54,106 bases of DNA from Desulfobacteraceae bacterium. Lineage in GTDB: Bacteria; Desulfobacterota; Desulfobacteria; Desulfobacterales; Desulfosarcinaceae. The stretch lies in contig JAAERL010000487.1 of the NCBI GenBank assembly GCA_024230435.1, positions 1 through 54,106 on the forward strand. The letters are read 5' to 3'. The position numbers and the translations under genes were made by a program. The notes under the pieces are model-generated. The model was not told the DNA's origin, made no database searches, and was given only the letters and a program-made list of their open reading frames with translations. Positions 44,307 to 53,133 of this stretch are shown here, piece by piece; the first letter of the stretch is position 1; every line of letters begins with the position of its first letter.

Positions 44307-45254
44307 ATGACAACAAAAGTAATATGCCCAGGCTGTAGCGAACCTGTTCAGAAGAATTGGAAAATTTGCCCGGTTTGTGAAACAAGGCTTCAGCAGCTCA
44401 ACTGCCCCGGATGTGACCAACCGGTTAAAGAAAATTGGAATCGATGCCCCGGGTGCGAATCTGTGCTGATTTGCCCTGGTTGCAAAACCAGACGCGCAAA
44501 AGGTCAAAATACATGCGCCATATGTGAGAATCAGCAAAACAGACAAGCGGCAAAAGAAGATAAACCTGCGGTTTTTACGGATACGGTTTGTGGCTTGGAG
44601 TTGGTCCTTGTTCCGGGCGGGAGCTTTCAAATGGGTGACACCATAGGCCTGGGGGCCGATTCGGAAAAAACGGTGCACAAAGTGGTGTTGGATGATTTTT
44701 ATATTTGCCGTTATCCTGTAACCCAATCCCAATGGCTTCGCATTATGGAACAAAATCCTTCAAAACAAACCATGCCGGACCATCCTGTTGAGCAGGTGAC
44801 CTGGAAAGATGCCATAGGATTTGCCGAAAAACTTAGCCAGGCGTATCATGGCGGGCATACGTTCCGGCTGCCCACCGAAGCACAGTGGGAATACGCGGCC
44901 AGAAGCGGTGGAAACGATGAACTCTATGCGGGAGGAGACAGCATTGATGCCTTGGCCTGGTATGAAGAAAACAGCGGTGGCCGTTCCCATGCCGTGGGAA
45001 CCAAAGCGCCAAACGGCCTGGGGATCTATGATATGAGCGGCAATGTGTGGGAGTGGTGTTTGGATACCTATCATGAAGATGCTTACCGGGTGCATGCTCC
45101 CGTGAATCCGGCCATCGATGCTCCGGGCGAGGGCCGTGTTATCAGAGGCGGCGGCTGGAACCTGGATCAATGGAGCGCACGGTGCGCCCGCCGATTCAAT
45201 TTCAAGGCCGATTTTTCAGGCCCGGCCTTAGGATTCAGGCTGGTAAAACCATGA
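44307..45254 (+). CDS. Zinc-ribbon plus SUMF1 (FGE-sulfatase) domain protein
   Basis: A 315-residue protein. Residues 1-75 contain three zinc-ribbon-like Cys pairs (CPGC...CPVC, CPGC...CPGC, CPGC...CAIC). Residues 85-315 are a SUMF1/formylglycine-generating-type domain: LVPGGSFQMGD, RLPTEAQWEYAARSGG, YDMSGNVWEWC, VIRGGGWN, and ALGFRLV. The paired active-site cysteines of true formylglycine-generating enzymes are not evident near the C terminus, so catalysis is doubtful. It follows permease 2 by 35 bp and may belong to the exporter operon, perhaps as a sensor or binding protein (inference). Confidence 0.85.
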   Translation: MTTKVICPGCSEPVQKNWKICPVCETRLQQLNCPGCDQPVKENWNRCPGCESVLICPGCKTRRAKGQNTCAICENQQNRQAAKEDKPAVFTDTVCGLELVLVPGGSFQMGDTIGLGADSEKTVHKVVLDDFYICRYPVTQSQWLRIMEQNPSKQTMPDHPVEQVTWKDAIGFAEKLSQAYHGGHTFRLPTEAQWEYAARSGGNDELYAGGDSIDALAWYEENSGGRSHAVGTKAPNGLGIYDMSGNVWEWCLDTYHEDAYRVHAPVNPAIDAPGEGRVIRGGGWNLDQWSARCARRFNFKADFSGPALGFRLVKP

Positions 45255-45659
45255 TAGTTCCCGGGCCGCCGGATAAACCTGACGATCAGATCTTGGGTTC
45301 ACCGCCGGAAGAGAACCGCAAAAACAATGGAGCACTACATAAAAATCACAGAACCAAAGACGGTTTCGATAGAACAAATAACTCGTGATGACAAAATAAG
45401 TAAATGATAGATATAAACGCAAGATGGAATCAATGTTAGCATAACAGTGGGCCGCAGACTTGAAAAATCAAGCAGCGTATTGCACATGCCAGGCATTGGC
45501 ACTAAGATTTCTGAAGGTTTGGCAGTTGGTTGGAAATCTTTGGATTGATTATTTTTTAGAATGAAATAGTAGAATTCATAACCGCAGTTAACACCGGATC
45601 GCTGATTGATCGCTGTTCCCGGTAAAACTGGCCGTTAGAATAGAATTTTCAGAGGATTA
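45255..45659. other. Intergenic region
   Basis: About 400 bp separating the exporter operon from an AT-rich gene pair. No gene or strong hairpin recognised. Confidence 0.35.
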
Positions 45660-46280
45660 ATGGAAACTAAAGCGATTTTAAAGCAACGAAGATTTTTCAG
45701 CGGTAAAAGAGATTTTTACCTGACGAATAAAAAAGAGGTTGCAGTTAACTATTCAACGCTTTTTAGGAAAGAAAAGTATACAGTTTCACTTTTTGAGTTG
45801 GATCACAAACCTGCAATTGTTCATTACAAGGCCTATCATTGGTTTAGTTTTGCTGCAATATTCTCATATTTTTGGTTGTCCTACTTGGCGAGTTATATTC
45901 CTGTTTTTGAACCTTATGATACTCATGGAAGACTTTTTTTTATTATTCCAGCACTTATTTGTTTGGTTCTTTACAAGGTTAAATCCTATGATTTTGTGTC
46001 AATTAATTATTACCAGACTAAAGAATCGGCTTTGCTGCTATGGAAAAGTAACCCATCAGAGACGGAGTATGAACTTTTTTTTGAATTATTAATCGAGGGA
46101 ATTAAAAACACTCAGATTTCTCCGGAAATGAGCGAAGAGAATAAAATAGATATTTATTTGAAACATCTTGAGTTTTTGGTTAGTGAGGCGGTAATTTCTG
46201 AAACAGAGGCTCAAGAAATTATGGAAAGAATCGTTAACAATATTCAAAATAAGCAAAGCGTGTCGAACACACTGCATTGA
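45660..46280 (+). CDS. Membrane protein with PH-like N terminus and SHOCT-like C terminus
   Basis: A 206-residue AT-rich gene. The start resembles small bacterial membrane PH-type proteins (FFSGKRDFYLTNKKEVAVN). Two helices follow at about 60-80 and 90-107. The end (LKHLEFLVSEAVISETEAQEIM) resembles a SHOCT short C-terminal helix pair. I do not recognise a specific family and no function can be assigned. The lipoprotein at 46424 follows after 143 bp. Confidence 0.5.
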   Translation: METKAILKQRRFFSGKRDFYLTNKKEVAVNYSTLFRKEKYTVSLFELDHKPAIVHYKAYHWFSFAAIFSYFWLSYLASYIPVFEPYDTHGRLFFIIPALICLVLYKVKSYDFVSINYYQTKESALLLWKSNPSETEYELFFELLIEGIKNTQISPEMSEENKIDIYLKHLEFLVSEAVISETEAQEIMERIVNNIQNKQSVSNTLH

Positions 46281-46423
46281 AAAGTAAAATTGATTCCAAC
46301 CTTGTTTTGTACCAGATACTAACCAAAGAACGAATGGTCTGGCCCCTGGTAAGTACCATTGTTGACAGCGCTGTGCGCCTTGAAATAATAGTTCCATTTA
46401 TTTGGTTAAAAAAGAGGTGGTGT

Positions 46424-47068
46424 ATGAAAAAAGTGATGGTGCTCATAGCCATTTTTGTTATTAGTGCATGCGCTTCAATCGATACGAAAAGAGAAATATT
46501 GCCCAATAATATTTTTTATTCAAAATTTCCCGCTGTAGCAGTTAAGATAGGAAAGAGTTTTCATTATAAAGGAAAACTCGAATTTATTGAAATGTCACAT
46601 AGTAAAGAGGGGTTTTTTTCAGCTAAAATTAAAAAAGAATACTATGTTTGGCAAGATAATGACAATACAACCATCTTGATATTATTCGAAAAAATAGTCG
46701 GCAACAGCTTTTTCTGGTATGCAGATATTTTCAAGGGTGAGGAGAAAAATTCATTTTCGGCTGGCAAGGAAAAAATAAGAGACAAAACATGGCAAACCTG
46801 GACAGGAGTATACCGCCCTTCTGAGAAGTTAAACAATAAAATGTCTGAATTAAACCTGGCCTATGGCAGAATTAATTTGTCGAAAAAATGGGCGCGAAAA
46901 AATTCAAAAAGTTTTAGAACTTTTATTGTTTATCTAGAAGATATAGATAAGCACAAGTCTGTTTTTAGGAAACTTTTGAAAAGAGGAAAACCGTTAACAT
47001 CAGAAGAGTCAAATTATTTGCAAGGATTTGTGGGCAAGGCTAACAAAAGTGTTAGTATTATTAGATAA
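46424..47068 (+). CDS. Hypothetical lipoprotein
   Basis: A 214-residue protein. ATG 46424 is chosen because AAAGAGGTGG lies just upstream and the protein then begins with a lipoprotein signal (MKKVMVLIAIFVISAC, lipobox ISAC, C16). A frame-compatible start at 46277 would bury this signal. The mature part is basic and beta-rich, with no recognised domain. AT-rich like its neighbour, so the pair may have been acquired together. Confidence 0.6.
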   Translation: MKKVMVLIAIFVISACASIDTKREILPNNIFYSKFPAVAVKIGKSFHYKGKLEFIEMSHSKEGFFSAKIKKEYYVWQDNDNTTILILFEKIVGNSFFWYADIFKGEEKNSFSAGKEKIRDKTWQTWTGVYRPSEKLNNKMSELNLAYGRINLSKKWARKNSKSFRTFIVYLEDIDKHKSVFRKLLKRGKPLTSEESNYLQGFVGKANKSVSIIR

Positions 47069-47090
47069 ATCAGATTTTTAATGCAAGCTC

Positions 47091-47120
47091 TAAAGCGATT
47101 TTTTTCTGCCAATCGCCTAA
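47091..47120. repeat. Internally deleted remnant of MITE-like element family I
   Basis: TAA-AGCGATT at 47091-47100 and AATCGCC-TAA at 47111-47120 are separated by only 10 bp. This looks like both ends of the family I element with the core lost. TAA flanks both sides. The right end completes the TAG stop codon of the hybrid kinase gene. Confidence 0.6.
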
Positions 47121-50100
47121 CTTGAATCGAGCACCTTTCGAACTAATTTGGCCAGATCGGTTGTAATCAGGGGCTTGTAGGCAAATGACCGGATGCCGAT
47201 TTTCTGGGCTCTTTGCTCATTTATCCGTTTGCTGTATCCCGTACACAAAATGATGCGGATATCCGGGTTTATTTTGATCAGTTCGGAGGCTAATTTATCG
47301 CCGGTCATTCCGGGCATGGTCATATCCGTTATAACAAGATCAAAGTGATCAGGATTTTTCAGGAACAATTGATACGCGTCCAGACTGCTCGTACTTACGG
47401 TAACATGGTAGCCCAGCCGCCTTAGAAACTGATTGGCCATTTCCACAATATCCTGCTCATCATCGACCATCAGAATATTTTCCCGGCCGGTGGGCAGGTC
47501 CTCGGCTTCAATCGTATCTTTGCTGTGCGGCGATATTTTCATGGCAGGAATGATGATTGTAAAATCGGTCCCTTTGCCGATTTTGCTGCTTACGGTAATA
47601 TCACCGCCATAGCTTTTTACAATGCCGTGAACCACTGAGAGCCCAAGGCCTGAACCTTCTCCGGTTTTTTTTGTGGTAAAATAGGGCTCAAAAATGGTGT
47701 CCATTATGGATTCGGCGATTCCTTTGCCTGTATCGGAGATGACGATTTTCAGAAAATTTTTTCCGTTATTTTTTATATTATCGGACTCCAGGACCTGATC
47801 CTTAGGCAAGTCCTCGATGCAAACTGTAAGAATCCCGCCGTTGTCCTCCATGGAATAAACGGCATTGGTGCATAAATTCATGAAAATCTGGTGAATCTGG
47901 GTCGGGTCGCCCATAATTACGGCATCGCTTTTAAGGAACTTTTTAATCGTGATGTTCGATGGTGTTGTCGAGCTTATCAGTTCCAGGGCCTCTGTGGCGA
48001 TGTTGCTGACTTTAATAGGCTTGATTTGTTTTTCAGTTGTGCGTGCGAAGGTAAGAATTTGCTTAACCAATTCCTTGGCGCGGTTACCGGCGGCATAAAC
48101 ATTTTTTAAATATCGTTCGATGGCGGAGTTTTTAGGAACATCCAACAGGGCCAGTTCGGTATAGCCGATCACAGAGGATAAGATATTGTTGAAATCATGC
48201 GCAATTCCCCCTGCAAGGGTTCCGATTGCTTCTATCTTGCGGGATTGTTGCAGTTGCTTTTCCACTTCTATTCTTTTTTTTACAGCTTCCCGATAATCGG
48301 AGATGTCCCGGCAAATACACATTTTTGAGACAGATGCGTCCGAGTTGTAAACCGGCAGGTCGGTGATCTGGTAAGTGCGGTTGTCCAGGGGGCTGACAAT
48401 ACTTTGCTCATGGGTTTCGCCGTGCATGATTTTATTTTTAACGCACCAGGGGCATTGGGATTTGAGCCGGTGTATGGATTCATAGCAGGTCGAGCCGCTG
48501 GAGTCCGCGCCTAACCGACGGATCATGGCCGGGTTCATGTATTGAATGATAAAATCTGTACTGCATATATAAACCGGGTCCAGCATTGCTTCCATCATTG
48601 AGCGGAATTTAAGCTCGCTTTCTTTGAGTTCGGATTGAATGCGCAGCCGGTCGGTGATATCCCTGCATGCGTTAATATGAACGTTGTGGCCTTTGCGGAT
48701 GAAAAAACGTCCCGTAATTTCAACGGGAAAAGTTGTGCCGTCTTTTTTTTGGTGAATTTGAACCGGAACCGAAATCACTTTGTCTTCTTTGGCCATTCCG
48801 GTGGTTATCACTTTATGGGTGCTTTCAGGTTCATCGGAAAAATCGGTCCAGTATTTACTTAGCAACTCTTGCCGGCTGTATCCATACAAAAGCAAGGCGG
48901 CTTTATTGGCTTCCAGAATTTTGCCTGTTTCATCGTCAACGAGGAAGATGGCATCGGATTCGGCCTCAAACAATTGGCGATACAGGTCTTCACTATCACG
49001 CAACGCTTCTTCCGCCACCTTTCGCTCGGTAATGTCTTCAGCAACGCCGGTGACGCGTACGACATTATTGTCTTTATCGAAAATGGGAAAACTTCGGTCG
49101 CAGATCCAGCGAATGGCGCCATCCGGGCGAAAAATCCGGTATTGTCTTGTCATTGCGCCTCCGCCACCAATGACAGAAGTGAATGCGGTCCATGAATGAT
49201 CAATATCTTCAGGGTGAATACAGTTCGCCCAGTCCTCAAAACGGTGATATAGATTGCCGATACTGCGGCCCCATATTTTTTCATAAGCCGGACTGACATA
49301 GATAAATTGTTTTTTGACCCAGTCAATGAGCCAGATGACTTCATTAATGTTGGCAGCAACCTCCCGGAACCGTTCCTCGCTTTCAATCAGTTTATTCTCG
49401 AATTGTATACGCTCGGTAATGTCGTTGATGATGTGCACGGCTCCCTGGAACCGACCATCGCATCCTATCATCGGATCTGCGGTAACGTTGTAATGACGGT
49501 TTCCGATTTTCAGGATTTCAGTTTCCCTTTTACTGGTTTTGGGGATACGCCTTACAGGACAGTTCTCAATGGGCTGATCTGTTCCGTGAACAAGCTCATA
49601 GCATTTGCGGCCGATAATTTTTTCTTCCGGCAGTTGGAGAAACTTGCAGGTGGCGGCATTGCATTGCAGGATTTGCCAATCTGCATCTAAAACACAAATA
49701 GAATCTGAAACGGCGTCAAAGGTGATTTTCCATTGACCGGCGATAGCCTGCATTTCGGCTTTCGCCGGTTCTGTTTTTTCCGGACTTTTTTCTAAGTGTT
49801 GCGAATATGCATCGATTTGTGTGTATAATCGGCTTTTTACCACAGCCGTGGCGATATGGTTCGCCAGGGTTGCCAATAAATCGCTTTGTTTTGAAAAATC
49901 CCGCTGGCTCCGCGATCCTACAGCCAAGACACCAATGACATCGGCGCCGTTTTTCAAGGCGATGGCTGAAATGGAGTTCAATCCTGCTTTTTTGCACACG
50001 GTTATGGTGCATCTGGAATCCTGGTGAATATTTATCGAATTGATAAATCCGCCCTTTTGCGCCGCCAGGCCGCACAGGCATTGTCCAATATGTAAAGTTC

Positions 50101-50338
50101 GAGACGATTGATATAGGAGATTTTCAGGCGTTTTGTTCTGGGGTATCAGTTCCTGCTCGTTTCGTAAGTAAATTATTGCCATGTCAGGTTTAATAATGTC
50201 AAATACATAATCGTAGGAGGCTCTTAACACACCATCTAAGGATATTTTTTTTGCCAGGCAAAGTGCAAAATGATTGATTGCGGTTAATTCGTGTTTTTGT
50301 TCGGCGGGTTCAGCAAGTGTTGTGTTTGAGGGACTCAT
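47117..50338 (-). CDS. Hybrid sensor histidine kinase (GAF, four PAS, HisKA, HATPase, REC)
   Basis: A 1073-residue soluble hybrid kinase; no transmembrane helix is seen. GAF-like domain at about 20-170. Four PAS domains follow, at about 200-310, 320-440, 445-565 and 575-685. HisKA has H714 in AHDFNNIL. The ATPase has N821/N825 in MNLCTNA, DTGKGI and GSGLGLSVVHG. The C-terminal receiver has D959/D960 and phospho-acceptor D1005. The first and fourth PAS domains carry Cys clusters (CYELVHG...ENCP and CYESIHR..SQCPWC), suggesting redox or metal sensing (inference). No output regulator is adjacent. The stop codon is formed with a repeat-element end. Confidence 0.92.
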   Translation of the reverse strand: MSPSNTTLAEPAEQKHELTAINHFALCLAKKISLDGVLRASYDYVFDIIKPDMAIIYLRNEQELIPQNKTPENLLYQSSRTLHIGQCLCGLAAQKGGFINSINIHQDSRCTITVCKKAGLNSISAIALKNGADVIGVLAVGSRSQRDFSKQSDLLATLANHIATAVVKSRLYTQIDAYSQHLEKSPEKTEPAKAEMQAIAGQWKITFDAVSDSICVLDADWQILQCNAATCKFLQLPEEKIIGRKCYELVHGTDQPIENCPVRRIPKTSKRETEILKIGNRHYNVTADPMIGCDGRFQGAVHIINDITERIQFENKLIESEERFREVAANINEVIWLIDWVKKQFIYVSPAYEKIWGRSIGNLYHRFEDWANCIHPEDIDHSWTAFTSVIGGGGAMTRQYRIFRPDGAIRWICDRSFPIFDKDNNVVRVTGVAEDITERKVAEEALRDSEDLYRQLFEAESDAIFLVDDETGKILEANKAALLLYGYSRQELLSKYWTDFSDEPESTHKVITTGMAKEDKVISVPVQIHQKKDGTTFPVEITGRFFIRKGHNVHINACRDITDRLRIQSELKESELKFRSMMEAMLDPVYICSTDFIIQYMNPAMIRRLGADSSGSTCYESIHRLKSQCPWCVKNKIMHGETHEQSIVSPLDNRTYQITDLPVYNSDASVSKMCICRDISDYREAVKKRIEVEKQLQQSRKIEAIGTLAGGIAHDFNNILSSVIGYTELALLDVPKNSAIERYLKNVYAAGNRAKELVKQILTFARTTEKQIKPIKVSNIATEALELISSTTPSNITIKKFLKSDAVIMGDPTQIHQIFMNLCTNAVYSMEDNGGILTVCIEDLPKDQVLESDNIKNNGKNFLKIVISDTGKGIAESIMDTIFEPYFTTKKTGEGSGLGLSVVHGIVKSYGGDITVSSKIGKGTDFTIIIPAMKISPHSKDTIEAEDLPTGRENILMVDDEQDIVEMANQFLRRLGYHVTVSTSSLDAYQLFLKNPDHFDLVITDMTMPGMTGDKLASELIKINPDIRIILCTGYSKRINEQRAQKIGIRSFAYKPLITTDLAKLVRKVLDSS

Positions 50339-50697
50339 TGTTTTGCCATCTTTCTATTGATAAATATCTGGATCGCAGTACAATTTGTTCAAAGTCCGGT
50401 TAAGATACAAAACAAGTGGGAAAATGGAGAGCTGACTGGCTGCTATAAGGCTAACGCGTTGACGTGCCACAGAATATTCACGTGGAGCTGACTCGCTTTT
50501 ACGGCACCGTTTCAATGTAATCAAAGAACCTACAGATTACAGGTAACATCGGCATATTGCAAGATCATTTATAGATAGGCGATTGGACGCTATGAAGATT
50601 CTTTTAATACCGGATATATATATAAAATGCGCATACGTGACATATGCTGTGGCCGATTTGCCGAAAGGTTAAAAAAAATGGTGGGCAGCAGGAGTTA
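50339..50697. other. Intergenic region upstream of the hybrid kinase
   Basis: About 360 bp holding the kinase promoter region. A lone TAGGCGATTGG at 50580 resembles one inverted end of repeat family I without a visible partner. Otherwise nothing recognised. Confidence 0.35.
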
Positions 50698-50859
50698 GGC
50701 GATTTACAGTTAAAGAATATACCATCTCGTATGTCTTTTTTCCCGTCTTGTGCGTTATGCTAAAGCCCGAATACGTAAAGTATGCAAACTTTGGCATGCC
50801 TTGAATACGAAAAAAAATCGAAGCTCAATCTGGTATATTCTTTTCCGCCAATCGCCTTA
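50695..50859. repeat. MITE-like element family I, copy 3
   Basis: TTA-GGCGATT at the left and AATCGCC-TTA at the right give a 159-bp element (50698-50856) with a 3-bp duplication. The inverted ends extend inwards to AAGAATATACCA (left) and TGGTATATTCTT (right), the most complete pair of the family. The right TTA is the complement of the TAA stop codon of selD. Confidence 0.8.
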
Positions 50860-51918
50860 TATGAAACAAAGCAGGGTTGTTGAGTCTTTGGCGCAAACCC
50901 GTCCGATGTTTGCATATGCCGGTGTGCCCGTCTCTTCTAAGGCCTGAGTTAAAGAGTTTGCCTGGTCAGACGGCACGGCAATAAGCAACCCTCCGCTGGT
51001 TTGCGGGTCGTAAAGGATTTGGCGATGCCAGTCTTTAAGGGGATTGATGAACCTGACATGTTTTTCAACGAGTTTTTTGTTGAAATCGTTAACACCGGTT
51101 GTGACACCTTTGCGATACATTTCAAGCGCTTCAGGCATAATCGGCAAAGCCTTAATGTCAATGTTGAGACAAACATTTGAAGCCTTTGCCATCTCATGGG
51201 CGTGACCGGCCAGACCGAAGCCTGTGACATCCGTTACGGCGTGAACGGTGAAAGAACGCAGAACTTCGGCAGCCGCTTTATTCAGATGCAAAAGGGTATC
51301 CAGGCAGGTTTGCATGGCTGAGGGGGAAACCCGGTTTTTTAGGTTGGCGTTAAACAGTACACCGCTTCCAATAGGCTTGGTCAACACCAAATTGTCGCCG
51401 GGCTGAGCCCCCGCATTTGTCCAGTATTTTTCAGGGTGTACGATGCCGACAACAGATAAACCGAATTTGGGTTCACTATCATCAACAGAGTGCCCGCCTG
51501 CCAGCACAGCCCCGGATTCCGTGATTTTATCCATTGCACCGCTGATGATCCGGTGCAAATTATCCGGAGGCAGTTTTTGAGAAGGAAAGCTCACCAGGTT
51601 AAGGCAGACCTTAGGCTCGCCGCCCATGGCGTAAACGTCACTCAGGGCGTTGGCTGCTGCGATTTGGCCAAAAATAAAAGGATCGTTTACCGGCGGGGTG
51701 ATAAAATCAGCCGTCACCACAACGGCAAGTTCTTCGGTAAGACGGTAGATGCCCGCGTCATCATTGGTGTTATAGCCGACCAATAAATCAGGATCATTTA
51801 CTTTCGGTAAAGCAGCAAGAAGTCTTCCGAGCCCGACCGGGTCGATTTTCGCCGCTCAGCCGCAGGTCTTGGACAAGCTTTGCAATGTCGGTTTTCGTAA
51901 TGATTTTATCAGGGACAT
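50857..51918 (-). CDS. selD: Selenophosphate synthase containing selenocysteine
   Basis: SelD makes selenophosphate from selenide and ATP. A stop-free reading would start only at TTG 51783, losing the N terminus. Reading the in-frame TGA at 51858-51856 as selenocysteine gives 353 residues from ATG 51918, the usual length. The active site then reads KTCGUAAKIDP with U21 and K24, matching E. coli C17 and K20 in spacing. Downstream motifs include VGYNTNDDAG, ADFITPPVNDPFIFGQIAAANALSDVYAMGG (in part) and GGHSVDDSEPKFG. A TGA codon and a plausible SECIS hairpin follow each other. No strong ribosome site precedes ATG 51918. No other selenium genes lie in the window. Confidence 0.93.
51828..51858 (-). 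promoter_or_regulatory. SECIS-like hairpin after the selD TGA
   Basis: On the minus strand TGA is followed 11-17 nt later by CGACCC-GGTC-GGG(C)TCG: a six-pair stem with one bulged C and a GGTC loop. The loop begins 17 nt after the TGA, within the 16-37 nt expected for bacterial SECIS elements, and starts with the G favoured there. Confidence 0.6.
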
Positions 51919-52023
51919 ACTATTTTTATATTTTCTTCATATTTTTATAATTTTCATCTCATCCAGCATTCTAAGAAAGTCAATTTATGATGAAAACGGC
52001 TAAAATGTAAAGAGCCGATTTGT

Positions 52024-52084
52024 ATTTTTTATGGGTGAGTAGGCCAAGGGAACTTCCCCCTTAGCCTACTCACCCATAAAAAAT
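52024..52084 (-). terminator. Strong, probably bidirectional terminator
   Basis: ATTTTTTATGGGTGAGTAGG pairs with its exact inverse across positions 52024-52044 and 52064-52084, extended by AAGGG/CCCTT after one mismatch, with a 7-nt loop. Poly-T flanks both arms. It lies 31 bp after the stop codon of the membrane protein gene and separates it from selD. Confidence 0.85.
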
Positions 52085-52114
52085 CAAGCAACGGAGTCAT
52101 GCATCGCATTAGGA

Positions 52115-52960
52115 TTAACCGAATATTCTGGCAGTCTGTTTGCGAAGTGATATCGATTTGGCTACCTCAAAAGCATAAGCACTTAATGTGACCATGAAGA
52201 GATCAAAGGCAATATAAAGAATGATGATGTAAAGTGGAATCGTATAATTGATAATCGGATTGATCAACATCAGCGACCAGTTAATGCCAAACACAAACAT
52301 CCCAAAAAACACGGCTTTTCCTAACGCAGAACGATTCAATGATCCTTGGTCTAGTGCCACATACATAACACCTATCCAAGCCCCCAACATTAGAACTATC
52401 GATAGTCCTTCCCATCCCATTTCTTTGGCATTTGGCAAAACGAAGGCATAATAAACGGCTCTGCCGATACTGAAATGTATTGCAAATAGGACCATCGCTT
52501 TAATGGTTGCATCAAACTTGATAGTATCTTGGGTTTTCGAAGAATCGGAACCAAGAAACAATCCACATAAAACACCTGTCAAGAGAAGAGGGATCCCATC
52601 CCTAAGTGCACTGGGAATGCCATCTCCCGTAGCGTTACCGAATATGTGATGATAATCCAAAAACTCGATACTCCACAACAACGCAAACAGCAATCCGAAA
52701 AAAAAGCCTTTTGCCAGTTTACTCCCCTGTAGTTTCCCTTGAATTATAATAAAAACCAGGCAGAAAAACCCCAGGACTGCAAAAACATATCCAATCAAAA
52801 AGGGACCGGCAGCTTCCTTTTCCATTAAGTAATTTTTGCCATAAGCAATAATTTTATGGGGTGTGAAGGTTGGGATGGTTTTTGCCATGATGATCCAAAC
52901 AAATCCTCCTATTAATGTAATAGCGAGTATTTTCCACCAAATTATCTGACGATTTTTCAT
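52115..52960 (-). CDS. Polytopic membrane protein of unknown function
   Basis: A 281-residue protein with about seven or eight hydrophobic helices and short loops. Notable segments are SIEFLDYHHIFGNATGDG near residue 97 and INWSLMLINPIINYTIP near 235. No transporter or enzyme signature is recognised. It is followed by a strong terminator and preceded, 173 bp away on the same strand, by a TetR regulator that may control it (inference). Confidence 0.55.
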   Translation of the reverse strand: MKNRQIIWWKILAITLIGGFVWIIMAKTIPTFTPHKIIAYGKNYLMEKEAAGPFLIGYVFAVLGFFCLVFIIIQGKLQGSKLAKGFFFGLLFALLWSIEFLDYHHIFGNATGDGIPSALRDGIPLLLTGVLCGLFLGSDSSKTQDTIKFDATIKAMVLFAIHFSIGRAVYYAFVLPNAKEMGWEGLSIVLMLGAWIGVMYVALDQGSLNRSALGKAVFFGMFVFGINWSLMLINPIINYTIPLYIIILYIAFDLFMVTLSAYAFEVAKSISLRKQTARIFG

Positions 52961-53133
52961 AACTTTTTTCCTGTTTTAAGTTTGAATAATAAATCAGTGC
53001 GGTTAAACACCGGTATAGAAAGTGAGCCGTTTATCCGAATTGATGAACCTGGCCGCGCATACATTTTTGACACGATAGATGCCATTTAAATCACCTATTG
53101 GAGGTTAAAACCGTGATTTTAAGAAACAATTAA

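Noticed and set aside
44307-45254. Formylglycine-generating enzyme acting on sulfatases
   Set aside because: The SUMF1 domain lacks an evident C-terminal Cys pair of true enzymes, and no sulfatase gene lies nearby.
50578-50697. Another full copy of repeat family I left of copy 3
   Set aside because: Only TAGGCGATTGG matches; the sequence then diverges and no partner end is found.
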